From Ceratobasidium sp. AG-K (Eukaryota > Basidiomycota > Agaricomycetes > Cantharellales > Ceratobasidiaceae): DNA of 64,000 bases. Positions within the stretch are counted from its first letter, which is position 1. Each line of letters opens with the position of its first letter. The stretch spans positions 744,001-808,000 of the forward strand of contig JAWNGF010000011.1 in assembly GCA_037039685.1 (NCBI GenBank), written 5' to 3'. Positions 35,164 through 47,210 of this stretch are shown here, one piece after another. The translations under genes and the position numbers were made by a program. The notes beneath the pieces were generated by a model. The model ran no database searches. It was not told the DNA's origin and saw nothing but the letters and a program-made list of their open reading frames with translations.

Positions 35164-36138
35164 CTATGCGGCGTCGGATCGATGATGTGGTGCGGTATAC
35201 AGGTCCTAGAGTCGGTTAGCCCGGTGCCGACTAGCTAAAACGCGAGAAACCTACTCGAAGCATGACGCTCAGGCGCTGCCCTCCGCCAACTTTCCGACCT
35301 TGAAATTCGGCCATGTTAGGTATCTCGTGTTTCCACTGGTACCGTACGTCGTCACTAGCAACACCTATTGACCAATCCACGCTCAAACCCGCATTGGCAT
35401 GGCGTACCGTTGAATGTATACCGACCCACTCTTAAGCAGTACGTCAAACGTGCCCTCGTCTTCTCTACTCATTCGAAGGACCCGGGTGTCGCCTAGGCTC
35501 ACACCTGCAATCACACGCCCGCTCGCTTCGACATTATCGACGTGGGGGATAATTACACCTGTTGATGCAAGGTGGAGAATATGCGTTTGGACGTTTGGGG
35601 GTGTTACGAGACTTGGATTTGAGGGGACGGGACCAATAAGAGCATATAATCTAGAGAGGATCGGTACCAGTGAAGGTGGAGACGAGTCTGGCCAGGCCGA
35701 GACGGTCATCTCGCGGTAATCATGGATGACGCCGTCAAAGTGGCCCTATAGAAATGCCATGAAATCGTCGTGGAAAGAAGCAAGACGTACCTCTTCAAAG
35801 CTGTAATCGTTATCCGAGCCGAAGATATGATCCAAATTGTGACCAGGAGTTTGTTCCGAGCGCGGATGGACGGAAGCTGATGCATCTCGTCGACGGCGGC
35901 GTTTTCCTCCGAGCTTGGTCAACGAAGCCGAGAGCAATACACTTTGTTCCTCGGGGGACAAGAAATGTGGGTAAATGCGAAATGCCTCGCTCGGCAAACC
36001 CGAGAGTATACCGGGGCAGGACAAGCGAGCGAGATCAAAGAGTGGTGATTTGTCTTGTGCGGCACGATTCAGCGATTGATAGGCCAGTGAGGAAAACCCT
36101 CTCGAAATTTTGAGCGACCGACCGAGACCAAGCATCAA
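35164..36138 (-). CDS. ALKBH7-like 2-oxoglutarate/Fe(II) dioxygenase
   Basis: AlkB-family oxygenase resembling mitochondrial ALKBH7. The N-terminus from 36138 or 36135 (MLGLGRSLKISRGFSSLAYQ) is basic and hydroxylated with no early acids, a plausible mitochondrial presequence. Then AFRIYPHFLSPEEQSVLLS, GHFDGVIHDYREMT, and the double-stranded beta-helix core: HILHLASTGVIIPHVDNVEA (HxD iron ligands), GRVIAGVSLGDTRVLRM, LLKSGSVYIQR, VRYQWKHEI (distal His) and GGQRLSVMLRD, which holds the RxxxxxR 2-oxoglutarate motif. Three introns preserve the frame, and the last exon ends LYTAPHHRSDAA. All cofactor ligands are present, so it should be active. Animal ALKBH7 links to fatty-acid metabolism and programmed necrosis; the fungal role is unknown. 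Confidence 0.85.
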
Positions 36139-36648
36139 AAAGTTCCAGTGTGGTAAATAGTGGTTTGATTTGCGACATCAGCCACATGCGTAATCGTGAG
36201 TCATCATCAAGCAACAAATGTTGGACAAAGGTACACACACTCAACTCTCTGCTTCAATCAGAGTAATTTTACCTACGATATGTATGAGTTAAGACTAGGC
36301 TTATCATAGGCATTGCCTATACTCATAGCCCATGTTCGCATTCATTTCGAGTTATTCTAGCCATGCCGGTCATGTGAAATGACGACGCCGAGCAAGCGCG
36401 ATCCACGAGAAGTAGCGGATCGACGGTGGCGGTAACAGACAACAACCGACGCTACAGATTAAGGAATGGCATAATGGAACGCAAAGTCGTCACACAGTCA
36501 CACACAATGCGTCCTTTATAACCACAGGCCAAGCTCACCGTTCAGCATCTGTTCTCTCTGCTGCCTCAGTCAGCACCACGCTCCCTCCCATTGCACTCTT
36601 TACTTTACACGCCTAGCGCGTCTTAAACAGTTTCCTTTCGCCTTCACC
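36139..36648. other. Divergent promoter region of the ALKBH7-like and secreted-protein genes
   Basis: 510 bp between oppositely oriented starts. Apart from the TATA-like element near the plus-strand gene nothing distinctive is seen. Confidence 0.5.
36516..36522 (+). promoter_or_regulatory. TATA-like element of the secreted-protein gene
   Basis: TTATAAC about 130 bp before the start codon, followed by a C/T-rich leader (ctctctgctgcctc, ccctcccattgcactctttactttac) typical of highly expressed fungal genes. Confidence 0.4.
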
Positions 36649-37720
36649 ATGCACTTCTCAACTGTTATTTCTGCCGCGGCCGTCCTGGTTGCTGGTGCTA
36701 CTCCTGCCGTCGCAACTTTTGGTAATCTTCGCTGCAGCCTCGGTAGCTGGTACTGGGCCGACAAAGGAATATGCATCAAAGTTGGTGGCCCAATGTCCCC
36801 TCCCAACCCTCCGTACGTTTCTATCTTTTGGCTTTCATTTCAACGCTAATATTATTAACAGCTCCGGTAACAACTGCCCCAACCTTTGGTTCTGGCACAA
36901 TGAGAAGAACTGCTGTGCACCTCGCTATATTCCTCCTTACAGGTGCGGCCTGACATTTTCTATGTCTCAAATTTACTAATTTGAGCCTATAGCATGCCGA
37001 GCTGCAACAACGACTGGATTTGGAATCCCTCTTCGTATTCGTGCAAGCCTCCTGCTACACCCCCTCCTAAGAACAATGACTGTGGCCCCAACAAGTGGTG
37101 GTGGAAGAACCGCAACTGCTGCCTTCCCCACGGTAACCCTTCTCCTCCTCTCCCCCCTCGCGGCAATAACTGCCCACCTAGCTGGTACTGGTCCGGTCAG
37201 CAGGTGAGAATAGCTCACTTTGTCCTGAACTGTTACTAATGCCCAACGCAAGGGATGCTGTGTTCCAAACCACCCTCCTCAGAACCCGGTCCCAAGCTGC
37301 CCTCCGAACTGGGAATGGTCGCCTCTCACCCAATGCTGCAAGCCTTCGACCCCCACGCCGCCAACTCCTCAGCCTAGCCATCGACCACGCGCTGCCTCGG
37401 ACGACAAGAAGCAAAATAAAATTCCCCAGCACAAGAAGAAGGCGGTCCCCAAGGATGAAGCTGCATTCTGCCCCGCAGGAATGACCGCCTGCCCTATCTC
37501 AGGCATCTTCAGCACTGAGTCCGAGTGCTTCGATACGCTCGCTGATCTCAAGTCGTGTGGTGGATGTGCCTCCGTTGGCCAGGGACAAGACTGCTCGGCT
37601 ATTCCGAACATTTCTGTTTCGTCCTGCGAGAGTGGATCGTGCAAGGTCTTGTCGTGCCAAGAGGGATATGCAGTTAGTGAGAACGGCGATAAGTGCGTTC
37701 CTCGTGCGCATGAGCTCTAA
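36649..37720 (+). CDS. Secreted Cys/Trp-rich PriA/CPL1-like protein
   Basis: Extracellular protein of the basidiomycete PriA/CPL1 type. ATG 36649 begins a clear signal peptide (MHFSTVISAAAVLVAGATPA, likely cleaved after AVA). Mature repeats follow: CSLGSWYWADKGIC, CPNLWFWHNEKNCC, CNNDWIWNPSSYSC, CGPNKWWWKNRNCC, CPPSWYWSGQQGCC, CPPNWEWSPLTQCC, joined by Pro-rich linkers: six units of C-x(4-5)-W-x-W-x(5-6)-CC type. A basic linker (RPRAASDDKKQNKIPQHKKK) leads to the C-terminal CPL1-like domain: CPAGMTACPI, ECFDTLADLKSCGGC, GQDCSAIPN, SCESGSCKVLSCQEGY, KCVPRAHEL. Three short introns fit. In other basidiomycetes such proteins are surface or fruiting-related, and CPL1 in Cryptococcus is an immune-modulating secreted factor; here the role is unproven. 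Confidence 0.88.
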
Positions 37721-38386
37721 GCTCCCAAAATAATTTGAACCCGATTTATTCCACTCTTTTCTACGAACTTCTGAACCGGTCACGAACTCTTTCTGTTTAT
37801 CTGGGACAATTTTATTTTGTTCACTCATATGTACATACCCTGTACTCTTTTGCTTGCTCGGACTATTATTACCTTACGCATACATGCGCTTATATGCACA
37901 TGAACCAATTCAATGTTGTTGTTATTCAGTATTATAAATAAGTATTTCTGCCCTGGTTCAATGATCTGCAGCCTTTAGCGGTCGTGCCTATCGGCGTCAT
38001 TCGTGTTCCAGTTGAGGTGAAGATCACCAGCGCTTCGACGCCCGAGTCGAGATTCGAGGCCTGTTGCACATTCGATCAACGTTCCAACAGAGTATAGCCG
38101 GAAATCTTGCACCCCGTCTCGGCTGCCGGACTCACGCCCAGCGTCATAGCCCTCGCAACCATCACTGCTCCCGGCGCTTCTTTATATCCTATTTGAGATA
38201 TCAAATGTTCGAGTCAAGTTGATCCGCCGGTGACTCTTGGTGGTCGCTACCATGCATAAACGTAACGCCGCTGTGTCTCGGCAGTTTCACCGGCTAAGTT
38301 CACAGTCTCACTCGCGTGCCATTGCACCCCAAGATAAATAGCGTTTTGTGATGTGTAATGTCGTCGCATACATCCAGGCCCTCTAG
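37721..38386. other. Convergent 3' region after the secreted-protein gene
   Basis: 666 bp, AT-rich just after the stop (37730-37945), then no gene. Contains both 3' untranslated regions. Confidence 0.45.
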
Positions 38387-39949
38387 TTAATCCTCATCTG
38401 ACATGAGTTCTGCCAACTCACGCTCCTCGTCTTCTGTCATGGCAAAAGTTTTCGACTTTGGAGGTGGAGGCGGGGTGGGGGTATTGTATTTCCCATTCAA
38501 AAGGTCTATCATGTCTTAGCTTAGTGTGTACAATGAAAGATTTGACCCGCTTACCAGTTAACCGCCATCGCCTGATGGTCCCATCCAAGCTACCGCTCAC
38601 AATCCAAACCTCGACTTCCTTGACCGGCTCAACACCCACAGTTTCTCCCTCACCAGAATGTCGGACCCAAACCGCCAACGCACTCACATCATGCGAGTGA
38701 ACATCTACTATACCTGATTCACGCGCTCCGCTCCCGTCGATACTCGCTACGTCCTCTGAAATTTGGTCAAGGTCCCAGATGTGAATTCCACCTTCTGATG
38801 TCCCCGCGAGTACGCCTGGTACTCCGGCAGATGTTAAGTGCAGAGGAAGCAAAGATCGAACGTGGGTAGGGTGTGCGAAGGAAGGCGATACAGCGGGCTT
38901 GTCAAGCGACTGAATGCGGATGGTGTTGTCCGTTGAAGCTAATCCCCAGTCAGAACCCAGACTGCGGGGCATCGTGATACGTACCACTCCAAACTCGACC
39001 GTGGGCGACCCACATGTCTGTCACGCCCGTTGAATGCGCGCGTAGATCGCCTATGTGCGTGAGTCGCCGGTTGGTCGTTGGGGCTGGGGGAGACTCGATC
39101 TCCCAAGCTTTGATGACGCCCATGCTGTCGGCCGAGTAGAGTCGACCAATGGAATCGTCGTACGCGATACACTCGACAGGGCGCGTGTGGCCCGTCGAGG
39201 ATCCGATCTGTACTAGAGGCGAATCGTGTGTCAAGGTAGTCAAGTCCCTGCTCCAGAGGTTAGGTGTGAGCAGGAATTATTCCGGACCTGACCGACCAGA
39301 GCTTGATATGTTTATCGGACGATCCTGATGCAATCAGGTTGAGATGGGGTACAACCAGCAACGTTTTCAAGAAATCAGCGTGGGCTTTAGTCGTTGAAAG
39401 GAGGTTTCCGGTCTAGTAGTACTGAATATTCAAATGATTGGCATCTCGATAACCTAGCTCACCTCAACATCCCAAGCTCTAATTGTCTAACAACGTGGTG
39501 AGTGCTTGGTCAAATTATAAGCTAAACAACGTGCACCTGGTCCCAAGATCCCGTCAGCAAGATTACTCGGTCTTTTTGATTGAAAAACGCCACACAGGTA
39601 ACGGGACCGGTGTGACCGCGATAAACCCGAATAGTCTTTCCTGTCTGCGGCAACACACGTTATTTACCGATCCCATCGTTGATGGTCTACATACCGCCAG
39701 ATTGATTCTGCGCACAACGGCGGTACTTTCGGCTACCCATGCTTCTCCATCTCGGACTTCGAGTCGAATAACTTTGCCTTTGAGTTCAAGTGGATTGCCG
39801 ATGTGTTTCGTACGGTCTGCCTTTTTGGCGCGTGCCTACGAAAAGAAGTGATATAGTTTGGGACTAGCTTGGATGTAGTGAGTGCGCACCTCTTCGGCTG
39901 CTAAATCGGCCTCGGACCGGAAAAAGTTGGAAGTATCAGTGGTTTGCAT
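38387..39949 (-). CDS. WD40-repeat protein
   Basis: Beta-propeller scaffold. ATG 39949 gives MQTTDTSNFFRSEADLAAEE; then ARAKKADRTKHIGNPLELKG and WD units: TGKTIRVYRGHTGPVTCVAF...LLTGSWDQTIRAWDVE, KAHADFLKTLLVV...IASGSSDKHIKLWS, TGHTRPVECIAYD...LYSADSMGVIKAWEIE, LRAHSTGVTDMWV, ASTDNTIRIQSLD, VLAGTSEGGIHIWDLD, HSHDVSALAVW...IVSGSLDGTIRRWRLTG: about seven blades. The C-terminus has TPTPPPPSKSKTFAMTEDEE and ends ELMSDED, a short acidic tail that I associate with a conserved fungal WD40 family of unknown function. Introns of 50-60 bp occur between blades. It shares a 123-bp promoter with the deaminase gene on the plus strand. Confidence 0.88.
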
Positions 39950-40072
39950 AGGATAATAATTAAGGGGAGTTGGTTGAGAAGGCCTTGCGGCCTGTGGTGG
40001 TTGAATGTAATGACAACGTTGTGCTAAGCGCCCACGTTGTGCCGATCAGCCCGCATTCATTTTGACCTCAAC
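39950..40072. promoter_or_regulatory. Compact bidirectional promoter, WD40 / DRAP deaminase
   Basis: Only 123 bp separate two divergent start codons (39949 minus, 40073 plus), so both genes must share promoter DNA. No clear TATA box in either direction. Confidence 0.55.
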
Positions 40073-40652
40073 ATGTCAGTAGAAAGTCAGTCCATCAAGG
40101 TCTTGGTCTAGACTACTATCTTATGCGAATGAATTATTAGGAGCCCAACGACTCCACTACATGCGCCTCGCTCTCGAGGAAGCAGCCAAATGCGAGCCAG
40201 TTGCCACTGCCTTTTGCGTTGGTTGCGTGATTACGGTCCCTACCCTCGGTCCCAATGGCACCGCGACCCAAATGATACTGTCTACGGGATACTCGCGCGA
40301 ACTTCCTGGAAATACGCACGCAGAGGCCAATGCACTCGCTAAAGCACACGCGCTCGACGGTTCCAAGTCACTCTTCGAAACGTTTGGCGAAGGGGCTGAA
40401 CTAGCCAACCTATTACGCTTAGCAGATGTGTACACAACCCTCGAGCCGTGCTCTGTGAGGCTGTCCGGACTCGGCCCGTGCGCTAATGCGTTGATTGCTG
40501 CGGGGGTTCGCAACTGTGTCATTGGAGTCAAGGAACCATCAGATTTCGTGCAATGCGAGGGGACGCGCAAGCTTCAAGAAGCTGGGGTTAATGTCATTTG
40601 GCTAGATGATCTCGAAGAAGAGTGCCTGGCCATGGCCCGTCGTGGCCATTAG
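40073..40652 (+). CDS. RIB2-like DRAP deaminase (riboflavin pathway)
   Basis: Zinc deaminase of the cytidine-deaminase fold, predicted to deaminate diaminohydroxyribitylamino-pyrimidine phosphate in riboflavin synthesis. The first exon (40073-40085, MSVE plus one base) joins after a gtcagt...ttag intron to QRLHYMRLALEEAAKCEPVA. Diagnostic motifs: AFCVGCVI, LSTGYSRELPGNTHAEANAL (HAE zinc ligand and proton shuttle) and TTLEPCSVRLSGLGPCANAL (PCxxxxSGxxPC ligands), IGVKEPSDFVQCEGTRKL. The SRELPGNTHAE and EPCSVRLSG contexts match the deaminase half of yeast Rib2 better than generic dCMP deaminases. It stands alone with no pseudouridine synthase half. Length about 175 aa. Confidence 0.85.
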
Positions 40653-40934
40653 TAGCATAGGGATAACGAATTTGTTACCAATTAGGCGCCCAACCGCCGA
40701 GACAACGCGTATACGTATTTTAAATGACTCGCGGCTGTGCAAAACAAAGCTTTCTCCCATGGACTCTGGTTCCATTCGTCCATCGAACCATATCTACGAC
40801 TTTACTGCACCCCTGCCTAATCTACTTATTATCAGCCGTACTTGTAGGATAAACTCTTTGAATCTGTAGCCCCCATACTGCCAGCCTCTGTTACCGAATT
40901 TGCTTGTTTGAAAAACCTCGGCGCCGAGCTGGCA

Positions 40935-43119
40935 ATGGCACCCTCTTCTTTGAGATCTCGAACCGGATGCCTGACATGTAAAAATAGGTAAGCGGATCGA
41001 GCCCGAACACGATTGTAAAATCTCACATTGCGTAGGAGAAAAAAATGTGACGAGGGGAGGCCTCGGTGCGAGCGTTGTGTCCGCGGTGGGTTCGAGTGTC
41101 TAGGATACGAACACCATAGAAGATCAGCACCAGGTTCAGGATTAGAGCCTCCATTGCCTGATACACCAGGTTCGTCGTCAACCAGTCCTGGCTCGAGTGC
41201 GCCACCGCAGCCCACAGGGTTAGCCCCAGACCTACCAAACCTCTTTCCTGGGCCCATGGATGCCGACTTATCCACCCCTGGGGCTGGCCCGTCTACTGGT
41301 GCCGCTCCGCCCCCCCTGATAAACATCCCAACCGGATTTCCTGACCTGGGTTCTGCTGGCAATCTAGTTAGTCCAAGCGGTACCGGCTTCAGTGGTCTTC
41401 AAAGTTTCTTGGAAAGCCTGGGCCCGGCTCCGTCCAGTGACGTCAACCTCGATGGCTTGATGCCTCCCAATGGCCTAGACGGCTCGGCTATATTTAACGG
41501 GTTTGGGGACTTGTTGGGAATGGGCATGCCCCAGGTGCCCAATTTCGACCAGTCTGTGCCTTTTGCTCATATCGAACCGACCGAGGCAGACACTGGATTG
41601 GGTGCTTCGACTGGTCCGAGTGACGCTGCGTTTAACGAGCTTGGTGCCGAGTTGATTGCCTCGCATCAGACCGTGGCACGGCCGCATGAAGGATTACTGC
41701 TTGCGGACGACGAAGAGGACGATATTGATCCTGAAGGACTTTTGGCCGAGGTTGAACGATCGATGAGGTCCATCAAGTTGAGCAACGGAGAGCACATTGC
41801 CGAGTTGTATGACTTTTGTGAGTTCTTTATCCAACGATTTGCAAAGGTACTTATTTGCCTAGATCTCATGTTCTTCTCTCGACTGGTATTTGAGCCCATC
41901 CGGATATACCAGAACTTGGCCTCGGTTCTGCTCGAGCGGTTTCAAACGTCCGAGGTCATGAAGCATTCAATGCTCAGCATCGCATTCCTATATCGATCAT
42001 TGTATGACAAAGCAGCCGCCCCAGCTGTTTTACAAGAACATGCTGGGAAACTTCACCAGTTAGCTAGCAAGCAGCTCCAAAGCGACCTTCAAAACCCAGT
42101 CCTATCTCCTGCCGTCAAGCTGTCTGGTATCATGGAAGTGCTCTTTTATGAGGTGGGGCAAATTCTTGCTTGACCTGATACGTTGCTTATTTAGTGCAAA
42201 GTCGTATAGTACAGCTCAGGGGGTTGTAACTCATATTACCGATTACTGCAACAAGCGAAGCCGTACGTTCAGAGCTTGATTGGCGGCAATGTCATCGATT
42301 TCATGTCGCTGCGCGGCAAACAAACGTTTGACATTCGGGTGTTTGCATGGTGCGATATTCTAAGTGCCATGGCGCTCTCTCGGCCTACCTTGTTCACATA
42401 TGAAACCGAGATCGATCACATGTTGGTTGTCGACCCGGACGGAGCGAACATTATTCCTATAGACGACGATGTCGGACTCGAATGGATGGTCGGATGTCCC
42501 AATGTCATGATTGTTCTCATGGCTCGAATCAGTGCGCTACGCGATCTTCCTATCCCGCAACATGACAAAGCTATTCGGGCCGAGGCGATCGAGCGTGATA
42601 TTAGGGCGTGGCAGGCGAGACCTAGTCCGACAACTAACTCGTTCCTTAAAGTCGTGCGTATGTCGGCCCAGGAAATTTGGCGTCATGCGATGATTCTATT
42701 TTTGTACCATGTGAGTGGCTTGCTATCGAGCTTTGGCTTTGGCTGACGTGATTGGTACAGGCGATATTCAAAGTTGGCCCATTGCACCGAGCTATCAAGG
42801 ATGCTGTTCGGCAGATTATCAGTCTAGCTCAGACAATTCCGGCTGGGCGCAACCCAGATATATTCCTACCAGTCCCATACTTCCTCGTAAGGTCGCTATC
42901 TCCGCCCTCGTCTCAATGCTCATTTCTTTCTAGGCTGGCGCAGCTTGCATCTCGCGCAAAGACCGGATGTTTTTGCGTACTCGTTTGCTGGGATGTGGGA
43001 AAGAACGTGCGTTGTTGGATTTAGTGGCCGTATTAGATGATGTGTGGAAAGAAATGGACGAGACGGGGAACTCAGTCGATTGGTCTGCGCGTGCGGCACC
43101 TGTCATGTTCCAGCTTTAA
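40935..43119 (+). CDS. Zn2Cys6 transcription factor
   Basis: Fungal binuclear-cluster regulator. Start MAPSSLRSRTGCLTCKNR continues across an intron into RRKKCDEGRPRCERCVRGGF: the six-cysteine pattern CxxC-x6-C-x5-CxxC-x6-C is complete. A Pro/Ser/Gly-rich and acidic linker (41110-41730, with DDEEDDIDPEG) follows, then a helical middle-homology region: VFEPIRIYQNLASVLLERF, HSMLSIAFLYRSLYDKAA, FDIRVFAWCDILSAMALSRP, IERDIRAWQARPSP, VRMSAQEIWRHAMILFLYH, AIFKVGPLHRAIKDAVRQII and, at the end, LLDLVAVLDDVWKEMDETG. The organisation matches the Fungal_trans_2 type common in agaricomycetes. About five introns, with one unresolved near 42150-42270. Targets unknown; adjacency to the deaminase gives no clear hint. 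Confidence 0.88.
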
Positions 43120-45807
43120 ATCCATTGTGTTCCATCTCTGAGTATTTTTGGACAATTCGGGTGTATTCATTGTTCTCTTTTGTATGTATACAGTCTTTAA
43201 TGAATTGGAATGGGAAACTACACCTGCGAGTATCGCTTCTTTCCACAGGGACACTTGAGTTACGTTTGCGGACATGCTCATTGCCTTGGGTTCGGCAAGA
43301 TTATGCCATCCATCGGTAATCGGCCCCGGAGTCGGTACTATCCCATTCATTTCCGGCGCTTCCAGGAGTCCTCGGCACAGTTAGTAGTCGGAGCTTGATT
43401 TCTTCTACGCCCGCCAGAACCAATCAATTATATTGGCGAGCGGTAATCCGCTTGTCTGATTTAACGGCATACCCAGTTCACTCGGGTCTTACGGTGGGTA
43501 CCTGTAATGCTGAGAATTTCGGGATCAGGGCAGTGGCTCAGAGTAGATCAATGTCTTACCATCTTTCCTTGCTGACACGCGCCCTGAACTTGGGAGTCGA
43601 TCTTTCTGTGAAGAGTAATGCACATCATCCCTATAGAGGGGAGTAGTAGGAGATTTAAGTTGTATGCTTGGGTGGCTTCGGGCGACTCCTCCCCCCCTCT
43701 TCTCTTCAGTCTTTTGGACCTGGGCTTATCCCTCGTATGCTGGCACTGTCTTGGCGACTGCTATGAAGGGCACCGTTTCTGTCAATCATGCTTCCTTGAT
43801 CTTGGCGCGTAGATTCTCATAAAACATCTGTGTAAGCTCTGCTTCAGAAATGGCGAAGAGACACTCTTGCGTAAGCCCGAGCTGGACATTCGATAGTCTA
43901 CTCTACATTCCTATAGAGAAAGGCAAAGTTTAATCGCGCTCTAGCGGTAGATGTTATGGGCAGAGAAAATAGCCCAACGTGGCCAGCCTGCAACCATCCC
44001 AGTATCCCATCGGAGCTACCCCCGGCCACGACCATATTTATGGAAGCCCCCCCCCCCCCCCCGATCACTACTAATAATACTCAATAATGTGATGGATTAG
44101 TCTACCTGTGCATGTGCTCAACACGGCAATCCACGCTGTTGATAGTGCGTTTCAGGCATATTTGGGTTGGGAATTAAAGCTGAATCCCGACAGCTTCAAA
44201 ATCCCTCCCCATTCGGTTGGCGTTCGCCTAATTGCTTGGCGTAATGCTGGCCCGGGCACCGATATCACCTATAACCGTTCGATACAGGTTCGAAGAATAC
44301 GTACCGCGGCAAGGGGGCTTTTGCATTTAACTCGCCTCTAGGTGCATCCCAACTGTGAATGGTTCTTATCTCGTCGATGTAGATTGGGACTGGGCTTTGG
44401 GTGTTCTTTATCCCGGAAGTTACATCGAGTCCTCATGTTTTCACAACCAGACGCATGGGCATTTGCGGTCGGCCCGTCTTCGACTCAGATTCCTCTCAAG
44501 GTCTCGGCACCCTGTGAGCCCTTTTGCCACCCTGGGGTGCGCATTTCCCTCTGAGGTATAGTGTATAGGGGTAGCGCTAAATAAGGTTGAAGGATTACTG
44601 ACGGAGCTTTTTACAAACGTGCCCCGTGTATCTGCTCAGCCACGCTATCCACCGCGAACCTGCTCCACACTCGTTTGGAGAATCTTATACGCCCGCTTGA
44701 TCATAGCAGGACCGTGTGGGTTAATCAGACGGGGACTCTCTACCGGCAACGCACCTGACTATAGCATTCATTGTGGGTAACTTTCAAGGCACCTCTGTCG
44801 CGTTTTTTTTTCCCGCGGCCTCCGTGTGCAGCGAGTCCATATTGAAATATATTTCCTGATGGAGGAGTGCATGGAGAAACTTGGAGCCAGGTTTTACTGA
44901 CGCACGGACATACTCCAGAGGTACGTCTAGACCTTCTCCTTCGTCCTGCCCTCTCTTCTGGTTCCGTCACGGAGCAACGTCCGGCTCTCGGGTCAAGTTC
45001 AAGATCTGACCCCTATTCCCTTTTATCGATTTTACAAGACTTATTCTGGTAGCAGATTCGTCGCCTGGCGAATATTCCCTTGCTCTACGGTGGAAACCCC
45101 ATGTTCTTCCGCCTTACGACAAGTCCTCCGTCGATCGACCCCTATCGACGCCTGAAATGACACTTCGTCATTCAATGTGCGACTTGGGGTTTCTATGCCC
45201 TCTTGGCATCGCCAAGACTCTACCTCGAGCTCCTTAAACAGTAGTAACCCGAGCAAACGTACCAGTTCAGAGGGCAAGGTCAATTTCTATCGAGTTTATC
45301 GCGAGCAATCCTGCAGGTACTGTGGCAGCTGAGCTCACAATTCTGTATCAATTCGGGCCGGACTTCCAGCCAATTGGGTGCAAACTACCGGTCCAGCCTA
45401 AGCGCTGGGATTGCCCCTTTTTCTTGGTCGGTCTTTGAATGTCGAACGATACAACTTCATGTATGCGTCATCGATTCAGCTCTCCCTTCAGTAATTTCCG
45501 GCTCATAGGGGGAGTAACCGCTTAGACACAGGTGAGGTCACAGCGCATATACCTCCTATTTATGACGAGCGATCAGCCGTTTAGAATATTAAATGTGGCT
45601 GTGCGTCACACTTGAGCTCAGTTAGTGTGAGTAATCGGTATTGAGTGGTACATTCGGTATGAATACATGAGTGACGTATGGGTTCTTTGTTCGCCGACAT
45701 AGTACCGCCTGAACGGCTCGCATTCTCACTCATAGGGTTTGGTTCTGCCGACCTTTGAGTTATTTCTGGAGTTGGACCGGCGCTTATTGAGTCATTTGCA
45801 GCACCCC
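43120..45807. other. 2.7-kb gene-poor stretch
   Basis: No supported gene. It has a C16 tract at 44047-44062 and several short open frames (43395-43646, 44867-45052, minus 45041-45283) without recognisable domains. Possible gene relics cannot be excluded around 44860-45280. Confidence 0.4.
44047..44062. repeat. Poly-C tract (C16)
   Basis: Sixteen uninterrupted C residues in intergenic DNA, the longest homopolymer in the window. True length may differ because such runs are hard to read. Confidence 0.85.
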
Positions 45808-47210
45808 ATGACAGGACCGTCTCAGCGGCCGGTCAACCATGAGGTCGAGACTGCAAGCACAGAATCATCCAACTCAGTATACGCTGCATTGGCAAGAACC
45901 ACCGCCCGTGGAGTTGGTCTTTATTTTGCGAGGTTCGTTATTCTACTGGATTGCGCCAGACTATCTTGCTGGAATAATCTACAGGCCGATGAGGCTATTT
46001 CGCCCGACGAAGAGTAAGTTACCCTCGGAGAACTTCATGAGGTTCTAAGGCTAAGAATCTAAAAGTCAGCGGCTGGACAACTCTCCGAAACGTGGCTGCT
46101 GCCGAGGGTAAAACCCTCTCACCAGGTTTCCTCTCGAACCTAATTCGGACCCAAGGGGTGATTCCACTTCATTCAGCTCAACTGTCTTAACAATCTAACT
46201 TTCTGCAGGCCCTTGCAATACCTCGACATTTTATCCCTCCGCTGCTTGTTAATACCTGCTTGGGTACTATCCTTTTTACCACATACACGACTACATACGA
46301 TGCGGTTCATCAATCACGCTATTGCGCAAATAGCACCGCTGCGTCAGCAGTTGCAGGTGCTACAGCGGGAGCAGTACAATCTATTGTGGGCGCGCCGGCC
46401 GAGAACGTTAGGTTATACCTCGAAGGAGGTATGACTGGTCAACAGAACAGCGTGAATGGATGGAGGCAGGCCTGGAAAGAAGTTTTTGTAGACTCCAGCC
46501 AACCAATCCCTACTGATAGACGAACATCTCGTCGCGAAGCCCGAGAGATTCGGGAGTGGATGAGAGAAGTAGGTGGAATGGCCGGCCGAGGATGGGGCGG
46601 ATGGGGTTGGAGCTGCGCAAAAGACGCTTGTGGTAAGTTTTATAGCCAATCTCACCAATCATTGACATCACATCTCCAAGGATTCGCGTTGTTCTTTACG
46701 GTGTTTGATATATCTAGGCGAATTGCAAACCATGTGTCCGAATTCCTCGCCCCTCCTGACAGCGATGCCCATGCACACACCTGGAAGCCTTTGTCGGGAG
46801 CGAATCGTATCGTCCAAAGCTTGGTTCTAGTTGGTGGGGGTGTGGTTGGGGGCCTGGGTCACGAAATCGTTGGACGTCCGTTTGATACTGCTCGACGAGT
46901 CCTTCATCTTGAAGAGATTCGGGTCCGTACTGAGCATGCACACGCATCTAAGACGGGGTCCCATGTCCTGGGCACGTTGCATAGCCAGGAAAGTTTATGG
47001 TCTCGGATTACAAATTCTGTCAGAGTCCTAAGGGATACAGCACGTGAGGAAGGGCACCTTTATTTCTTTAGGAGCAGCACCCCGACTTCGTTAGACTCCA
47101 GGTACAGTCCTTACCAACGTTTTCGCACCGCACTTCGTACCCTTGGAAGGGTAGGACCATGGGGGGTTGCATTTGTTGTCTGGGAGGCCACTGGCGGTGT
47201 TGGTGTGTAG
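45808..47210 (+). CDS. Divergent mitochondrial carrier family protein
   Basis: Probable inner-membrane transporter of the SLC25 type. ATG 45808 (MTGPSQRPVNHEVE) with ARTTARGVGLYFAR spliced to PMRLFRPTK, SGWTTLRNVAAAEGKTLSPG and ALAIPRHFIPPLLVNTCLGT. Next come STAASAVAGATAGAVQSIVG followed by APAENVRLYLEGG (a carrier signature in the form PxExxR), a hydrophilic stretch, FALFFTVFDISRRIANH, then VVGGLGHEIVGRPFDTARRV (PxDxxR signature) and a final VGPWGVAFVVWEATG. The three-repeat plan is recognisable though signatures are degenerate and a long loop rich in Arg/Gly (46500-46620) is inserted. About five short introns. Substrate cannot be told from sequence. Confidence 0.75.
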
